Assembly: GCA_012727745.1 (NCBI GenBank)
Contig: JAAYGJ010000163.1
Span: 1-8,905, forward strand
Length of the DNA: 8,905 nt
From: Clostridia bacterium
Lineage (GTDB): Bacteria > Bacillota > DSM-521 > Neomoorellales > Neomoorellaceae
Direction: 5' to 3'
Under the pieces are notes generated by a model. That model was given only the letters and a program-made list of their open reading frames with translations. It did not search any database and was not told the DNA's origin. Numbering within the stretch: the first letter of the stretch is position 1; each line of letters opens with the position of its first letter. The position numbers and the translations under genes were made by a program. Below are positions 6,319-8,905 of the stretch, in pieces.

Positions 6319-6361
6319 GCCCTGGGGTGATTATAGGAAGCCCTTCATAATCCCCCAGGGC
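6319..6361. terminator. Long hairpin after the SLH-protein gene, probable weak terminator
   Basis: GCCCTGGGG (6319-6327) plus GATTAT (6329-6334) pairs with ATAATC (6347-6352) plus CCCCAGGGC (6353-6361): 15 pairs with a single bulged T at 6328 and a 12-nt loop. The flanks are TTTTA-like on the reverse strand and TAAAA on the + strand, so neither side carries a good T run. It may end the SLH transcript by another route or protect its 3' end. Confidence 0.5.
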
Positions 6362-6373
6362 TAAAATTCGTTT

Positions 6374-6395
6374 GCTCAAGGGCTGCTCAAGGGCT
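6374..6395 (+). repeat. Perfect tandem duplication of an 11-mer
   Basis: GCTCAAGGGCT occurs twice head to tail (6374-6384 and 6385-6395), ending 14 bp before the -35 box at 6410. A degenerate third copy (GCCGGGGCT) follows. It may be a slippage product or a paired binding site just upstream of the promoter. Confidence 0.6.
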
Positions 6396-6409
6396 GCCGG
6401 GGCTTTTGC

Positions 6410-6438
6410 TTGCCAGAGCCTGGGGGCTATGCTATAAT
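6410..6438 (+). promoter_or_regulatory. Near-consensus promoter for an unassigned RNA
   Basis: TTGCCA (6410-6415) and a perfect TATAAT (6433-6438) are spaced 17 bp, and TGC before the -10 makes it an extended -10. This is the best promoter in the window. Predicted start about 6445. It lies 430 bp before pheS, far ahead of the T-box. Confidence 0.85.
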
Positions 6439-6444
6439 ATTGGC

Positions 6445-6521
6445 GTGTAGATTCCCCCAAAAGCTCTGGAAAGGTTGTGATAGGTTGTTCCTGTCAGCGG
6501 AGTTCTTTTGGAGGCTTTTTG
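6445..6521 (+). ncRNA. Unassigned structured RNA ending in a terminator-like hairpin
   Basis: From the predicted start at 6445 the RNA can fold into one long imperfect hairpin. CCAAAAG (6457-6463) pairs with CTTTTGG (6505-6511) and is extended below by CC/GG (6454-6455 with 6513-6514) after one mismatch. Above it CTCTG (6464-6468) pairs with CGGAG (6498-6502), with two Ts bulged. An internal loop with GAAAGGTTG on the left leads to TGATAGG/CCTGTCA (6478-6484 with 6490-6496) capped by TTGTT. Five Ts follow (6516-6520). There is no ATG in the segment, so it is not a leader peptide gene by that criterion. I do not recognise it as a known riboswitch, 6S or SRP RNA. It may be a small RNA or a first attenuator ahead of the T-box; alternatively it is simply a terminator with a fortuitous upstream promoter. 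Confidence 0.5.
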
Positions 6522-6526
6522 AACAA

Positions 6527-6575
6527 ACTGGATCAGTGGTTGCTTACATCGTTTACCGCAGAATGGTTATCCAGT
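6527..6575 (+). other. Second unassigned hairpin between the small RNA and the T-box
   Basis: ACTGGAT (6527-6533) pairs perfectly with ATCCAGT (6569-6575). Inside, GTGGT (6536-6540) can pair with ACCGC (6555-6559), five pairs with one G-U. No T run follows. It could be part of the RNA starting at 6445 if that reads past 6521, or an independent structural element of the pheS leader. Confidence 0.35.
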
Positions 6576-6588
6576 AGATTTAATTAAA

Positions 6589-6594
6589 TATAAA
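6589..6594 (+). promoter_or_regulatory. Possible -10 box of the T-box/pheST transcript
   Basis: TATAAA stands 7 bases before the run of As at 6601-6605 that opens T-box Stem I, the usual distance from start to Stem I being short. No convincing -35 lies at 16-18 bp (the best match, TTATCC, has 3 of 6). Read-through from the 6410-6438 promoter is the alternative. Confidence 0.35.
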
Positions 6595-6600
6595 TAGTGC

Positions 6601-6840
6601 AAAAAGCCATGAATGGGCAAAGTAGCCGGTGCGGAACCCTCAGGGAGGCGGCGTCGCAGACTGGAAGCGCTGCCGGGGAAAGGCCGTGTGAAGTTCGCCC
6701 AGGAGCAGCAGGCTGAAAGGAAGAGTAGGCCGAGCCGGTTATCCCGCCGTTATAGGGGAGCGGCATGATGGTGCCGGCAGAAGCTTGGGGTGGTCTCAGG
6801 TTATTTAAGCTTTCGTCCCGAAGGGACGGAGGCTTTTTTG
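6601..6840 (+). ncRNA. T-box leader for pheST, specifier UUC (Phe)
   Basis: Transcription attenuator that reads through when uncharged tRNA-Phe binds. Stem I: AGCC/GGCT (6605-6608 with 6711-6714) and GGGC/GCCC (6615-6618 with 6697-6700) flank a specifier loop with AGTA (6621-6624) on one side and GAAGTTC (6690-6696) on the other; TTC at 6694-6696 is the Phe specifier codon. Upper parts include CAGGGAGG (AG-bulge like) and a 7-bp helix (6647-6653 with 6668-6674) capped by a loop with CTGGAAG. Stem II/III: GCCGG/CCGGC (6734-6738 with 6774-6778). The T-box core is GGGGTGGTCTCAGG (6787-6800): TGGT can pair with the tRNA end ACCA, but the usual ACCGCG is replaced. AAGCTT (6781-6786) can pair with AAGCTT (6807-6812) as antiterminator, excluding the terminator. 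Confidence 0.88.
6807..6839 (+). terminator. T-box terminator
   Basis: AAGCTTTCGTCCC (6807-6819) pairs with GGGACGGAGGCTT (6823-6835), thirteen pairs with two G-U, across a GAA loop, with six Ts at 6834-6839. It ends 31 bases before pheS and overlaps the antiterminator arm at 6807-6812. Confidence 0.92.
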
Positions 6841-6858
6841 TTATTTATTAGCATTGAC

Positions 6859-6865
6859 GAGGTGA
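6859..6865 (+). promoter_or_regulatory. Ribosome binding site deciding the pheS start
   Basis: GAGGTGA lies 5 bases before ATG 6871. A longer in-frame ORF from GTG at 6790 would run through the T-box terminator and has no such site. Confidence 0.85.
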
Positions 6866-6870
6866 AGTAT

Positions 6871-7893
6871 ATGTTAGCCAAGATTGAGGCGATTCGTAGA
6901 ACAGCCCTGGAAAAGGTGGCAGCAGCAAGCAGCAGTGAGGAACTGGAAAGTTTACGGGTCAAGTATTTGGGCAAAAAAGGTGAATTGACCCAGGTGCTGC
7001 GGGGTATGGGTGCTCTGCAGCCGGAGGAACGTCCAAGGGTGGGCCAGAAAGCCAACCAGGTACGGGAGGAGCTGGAGGCAGCTCTGCAAGAGGCTAAAAC
7101 TGCCCTGGCCCGGCGGGAACAGGCAGCCAGGCTGGCTGCCGAAAAAATCGACGTAACCCTGCCGGGACGGCCTTTTCGCCGTGGCTACCGCCACCCGTTG
7201 TACCAGATTTTGAATGAAATTAAGGATATATTTATTGGGCTGGGTTTTGATGTGGCCGAAGGACCGGAAGTAGAAAGCGACTACTACAATTTTGAGGCCC
7301 TCAACCTGCCTAAAATGCACCCGGCCCGGGATATGCAGGATTCTTTCTATATTACTTCGGAAGTATTGCTCCGCACCCATACCTCGCCGGTGCAGGTTAG
7401 AGTAATGGAGGCCCGCCGGCCGGAAATCCCTGTGCGCATTATTGCTCCGGGCAAGGTCTATCGCCGCGACGATGATGCCACCCACTCACCGATGTTTCAC
7501 CAGGTGGAAGGCCTGTTGATTGATGAAAGGGTTACCTTTGGCGAATTGAAAGGTACTTTGATGGCTTTTATCAAACAGATGTTTGGCGAAAAACTCCAGG
7601 TGCGTTTCCGCCCCAGTTATTTTCCTTTTACCGAACCCAGCGCTGAGGTAGATATGTCCTGTGGCAACTGCGACGGCAGCGGCTGCCGTGTCTGCTCTTA
7701 CACCGGCTGGCTGGAAATACTGGGCTGCGGTATGGTGCACCCCAGGGTTCTGAGCATGTCCGGCTATGACCCGGAAAAGGTCAGCGGCTATGCATTCGGC
7801 ATGGGAGTAGAGCGGATAGCCATGTTGAAGTACGGCATTGACGACCTGCGCCTTTTTTATGAAAACGACTTGCGCTTTTTGCGCCAGTTTTAA
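6871..7893 (+). CDS. pheS: Phenylalanine-tRNA ligase alpha subunit
   Basis: Catalytic subunit of the (alpha-beta)2 class II synthetase that charges tRNA-Phe. The product is 340 residues, the family norm. Residues 1-85 are a charged helical region that forms the tRNA-contacting coiled coil. Motif 1 begins HPLYQILNEI at His108, followed by GFDVAEGPEVESDYYNFEAL and MHPARDMQDSFY. Motif 2 has KVYRRDDDATHSPMFHQVEG (Arg198, Arg199, His205, His210). FRPSYFPFTEPSAEVDM precedes a four-Cys cluster, C264-x2-C267-x4-C272-x2-C275, common in Firmicute PheS and able to bind a metal. Motif 3 is GMGVERIAML (312-321). The gene follows its T-box leader directly. Its TAA overlaps the ATG of a small open frame (TAATG at 7891-7895). 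Confidence 0.98.
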   Translation: MLAKIEAIRRTALEKVAAASSSEELESLRVKYLGKKGELTQVLRGMGALQPEERPRVGQKANQVREELEAALQEAKTALARREQAARLAAEKIDVTLPGRPFRRGYRHPLYQILNEIKDIFIGLGFDVAEGPEVESDYYNFEALNLPKMHPARDMQDSFYITSEVLLRTHTSPVQVRVMEARRPEIPVRIIAPGKVYRRDDDATHSPMFHQVEGLLIDERVTFGELKGTLMAFIKQMFGEKLQVRFRPSYFPFTEPSAEVDMSCGNCDGSGCRVCSYTGWLEILGCGMVHPRVLSMSGYDPEKVSGYAFGMGVERIAMLKYGIDDLRLFYENDLRFLRQF

Positions 7894-8015
7894 TGAATTA
7901 CACGAAGGCGGCCGAGTTCGATACAAGTATAATGGCGAGAAGTGGCGCCTGGAGGGAACTGCCCCATCCTGAGGAACATGTTAATGACAGAACTTTATTT
8001 ACAGGGAGTGAATAA
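7893..8015 (+). CDS. Candidate 40-residue small ORF between pheS and pheT
   Basis: An ATG at 7893 overlaps the pheS stop by one base (TAATG), and the frame runs 40 codons to a TAA at 8013-8015, two bases before the TTG of pheT. It therefore fills the whole intercistronic gap. Such overlap allows termination-reinitiation without its own Shine-Dalgarno sequence, and none is visible. The product starts MNYTKAAEFDTSIMARSGAW and ends NDRTLFTGSE; it is hydrophilic, with no signal peptide or membrane segment, and I recognise no family. It could couple pheS and pheT translation, or be a chance frame, since 40 codons without a stop is not rare at this base composition. Confidence 0.35.
   Translation: MNYTKAAEFDTSIMARSGAWRELPHPEEHVNDRTLFTGSE
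8004..8008 (+). promoter_or_regulatory. Ribosome binding site deciding the pheT UUG start
   Basis: GGGAG lies 9 bases before TTG 8018. The sequence right after it, QVPYKWLQ, matches the conserved PheT N-terminus, and no in-frame ATG is near. Confidence 0.8.
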
Positions 8016-8017
8016 CT

Positions 8018-8905
8018 TTGCAGGTTCCATATAAATGGTTACAGCAATACGTAGAAGTAAACCTTTCGCCGCAAGAACTGGCGGAGAAGCTTACCATGAC
8101 CGGCGTGACAGTAGATAACATCGTGCCCCTGCATCCCGGCTTCAGCGGGGTGCTAACCGGGCGGATAAGGACTGTCGAACCCCATCCCAATGCTGATAAC
8201 CTGCTGGTCTGCCAGGTAGATGTGGGCAGCAGCGAAGTGCAGCTGGTGACCGGGGCGCCCAATGTCTATCAAGGACAGACGGTGGCGGTGGCCCTTGCAG
8301 GAGCCAGGCTGCCCGGCGGCCAGGAGATCCGCAAGGCCACCGTCCGTGGCGTAGTTTCAGAGGGTATGCTCTGCTCAGGGCAGGAGCTGGGCTTAGATGC
8401 CGGCCTGATCTCCCCGGAGGACCGGGAGGGCATCATTACCCTGCCGCCTGATGCTACGCCCGGCGCTGATGTGGCTGAAGTGCTGGGGCTGGACGACGTT
8501 GCCCTTATCCTGGACCTGACGCCAAACCGGGCCGACTGCCTGAGTATTATCAATGTAGCCAGGGAAGTGGCTGCCATTACCGGCGCTCCGCTGCACCTGC
8601 CCCGGATAACTATCCAGGAGGATGGAGAGCCGGTTGCCGGCCTGGCCTCGGTAACTATTGAAGCTCCCAACAAGTGCGCCCGTTATGTAGCCCGGGTTGC
8701 GCAGGGAGTGACTATTGGCCCCTCACCGCTGTGGTTGCAGGCATACCTGCGGGCTGCGGGCATGAGGCCCATTAACAACATCGTCGATATTACCAACTTT
8801 GTCATGCTGGAAATGGGCCAGCCGCTGCATGCTTTTGACTATGACCTCCTGCAGCAGCACCGGATTATTGTACGTCACCCGCTGCCTGGAGAAAAAATTA
8901 TGACC
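8018..8905 (+). CDS. pheT: Phenylalanine-tRNA ligase beta subunit, N-terminal part
   Basis: Partner of PheS; binds and positions tRNA-Phe and hydrolyses mischarged Tyr-tRNA. The 296 codons seen are open to the window edge; the full protein is normally about 800 residues, so some 60 percent is missing. The N-terminus from the TTG reads (M)QVPYKWLQQYVEV, the family start. An EMAP-like tRNA-binding domain follows (about 39-150) with GRIRTVEPHPNADNLLVCQV, VTGAPNV and GVVSEGMLCSGQELGL, then LDLTPNRADCLS (Asn170, Arg171), and the beginning of the B3/B4 editing domain with AAGMRPINNIVDITNFVM and MGQPLHAFDYD. UUG starts are uncommon and can lower output. It is cotranscribed with pheS; the 124-base gap holds the small ORF. 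Confidence 0.96.
   Translation, partial: MQVPYKWLQQYVEVNLSPQELAEKLTMTGVTVDNIVPLHPGFSGVLTGRIRTVEPHPNADNLLVCQVDVGSSEVQLVTGAPNVYQGQTVAVALAGARLPGGQEIRKATVRGVVSEGMLCSGQELGLDAGLISPEDREGIITLPPDATPGADVAEVLGLDDVALILDLTPNRADCLSIINVAREVAAITGAPLHLPRITIQEDGEPVAGLASVTIEAPNKCARYVARVAQGVTIGPSPLWLQAYLRAAGMRPINNIVDITNFVMLEMGQPLHAFDYDLLQQHRIIVRHPLPGEKIMT

Noticed and set aside
6445..6521. The orphan RNA as a known riboswitch, 6S RNA or SRP RNA
   Set aside because: I could not find the signature sequences of c-di-GMP, fluoride, ZTP, preQ1, guanidine or SRP RNAs; it is too short for 6S RNA.
6790..6870. Upstream extension of pheS to a GTG at 6790
   Set aside because: The 27 extra codons run through the T-box terminator, and GAGGTGA sits just before ATG 6871, where the PheS family start lies.
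7928..7933. TATAAT in the pheS-pheT gap as an internal promoter for pheT
   Set aside because: No -35-like hexamer at 16-18 bp and no TG extension; it lies within the small ORF and is probably chance.
7978..8034. 18-codon ORF overlapping the pheT start in another frame
   Set aside because: The GAGGA before it is only 2 bases from the ATG, and the frame crosses the pheT ribosome binding site and start; too short to support.
8269..8673. 134-codon - strand ORF, and 7999-8262 on the - strand
   Set aside because: Antisense to pheT, whose reading frame is certain.

Overview
The window looks like a chromosomal segment of a Gram-positive, probably anaerobic Firmicute (Clostridia or Negativicutes). 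The evidence is the gene order infC-rpmI-rplT, a TrmH-type methyltransferase, then pheS-pheT; a T-box leader in front of pheST; strong purine-rich ribosome binding sites; and a secreted protein with S-layer homology (SLH) repeats. The species cannot be named from this sequence. No mobile element, CRISPR array, tRNA or rRNA gene was seen.

Layout, all complete genes on the + strand: (a) 1-158 is AT-rich and may hold the first codons of a divergent gene on the - strand. (b) 159-923 encodes the bicupin ureidoglycine aminohydrolase AllE (purine/allantoin degradation) and ends at a clear intrinsic terminator (974-1009). (c) 1163-2323 encodes an M20-family amidohydrolase with its own extended -10 promoter. 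(d) 2357-3661 is the translation operon infC-rpmI-rplT. It has a good promoter, an L20-type attenuation leader in which terminator and antiterminator pairings can both be read, an AUU start for IF3, and a terminator at 3687-3720. (e) 3872-4675 encodes a SpoU/TrmH-family 2'-O-ribose methyltransferase (YsgA/RlmB-like). (f) 4831-6255 encodes an exported protein with degenerate SLH repeats and a methionine-rich C-terminal domain. (g) 6256-6870 has no protein gene but is full of RNA structure: a long hairpin, a tandem 11-bp repeat, a near-consensus promoter driving an unassigned hairpin-terminator RNA, a second unassigned hairpin, and a phenylalanine T-box leader with a UUC specifier. (h) 6871-7893 is pheS. 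A 40-codon open frame (7893-8015) overlaps its stop and fills the gap to pheT, which starts at a UUG codon at 8018 and runs off the window.

The genes fall into two themes: nitrogen/purine salvage at the left (AllE and an amidohydrolase) and translation in the rest (IF3, L35, L20, an RNA methyltransferase, Phe-tRNA synthetase). Both translation operons are controlled by transcription attenuation, one sensing free L20 and the other uncharged tRNA-Phe. The least explained parts are the RNA element at about 6445-6521, the T-box with a divergent core motif, and the small pheS-pheT intercistronic ORF.
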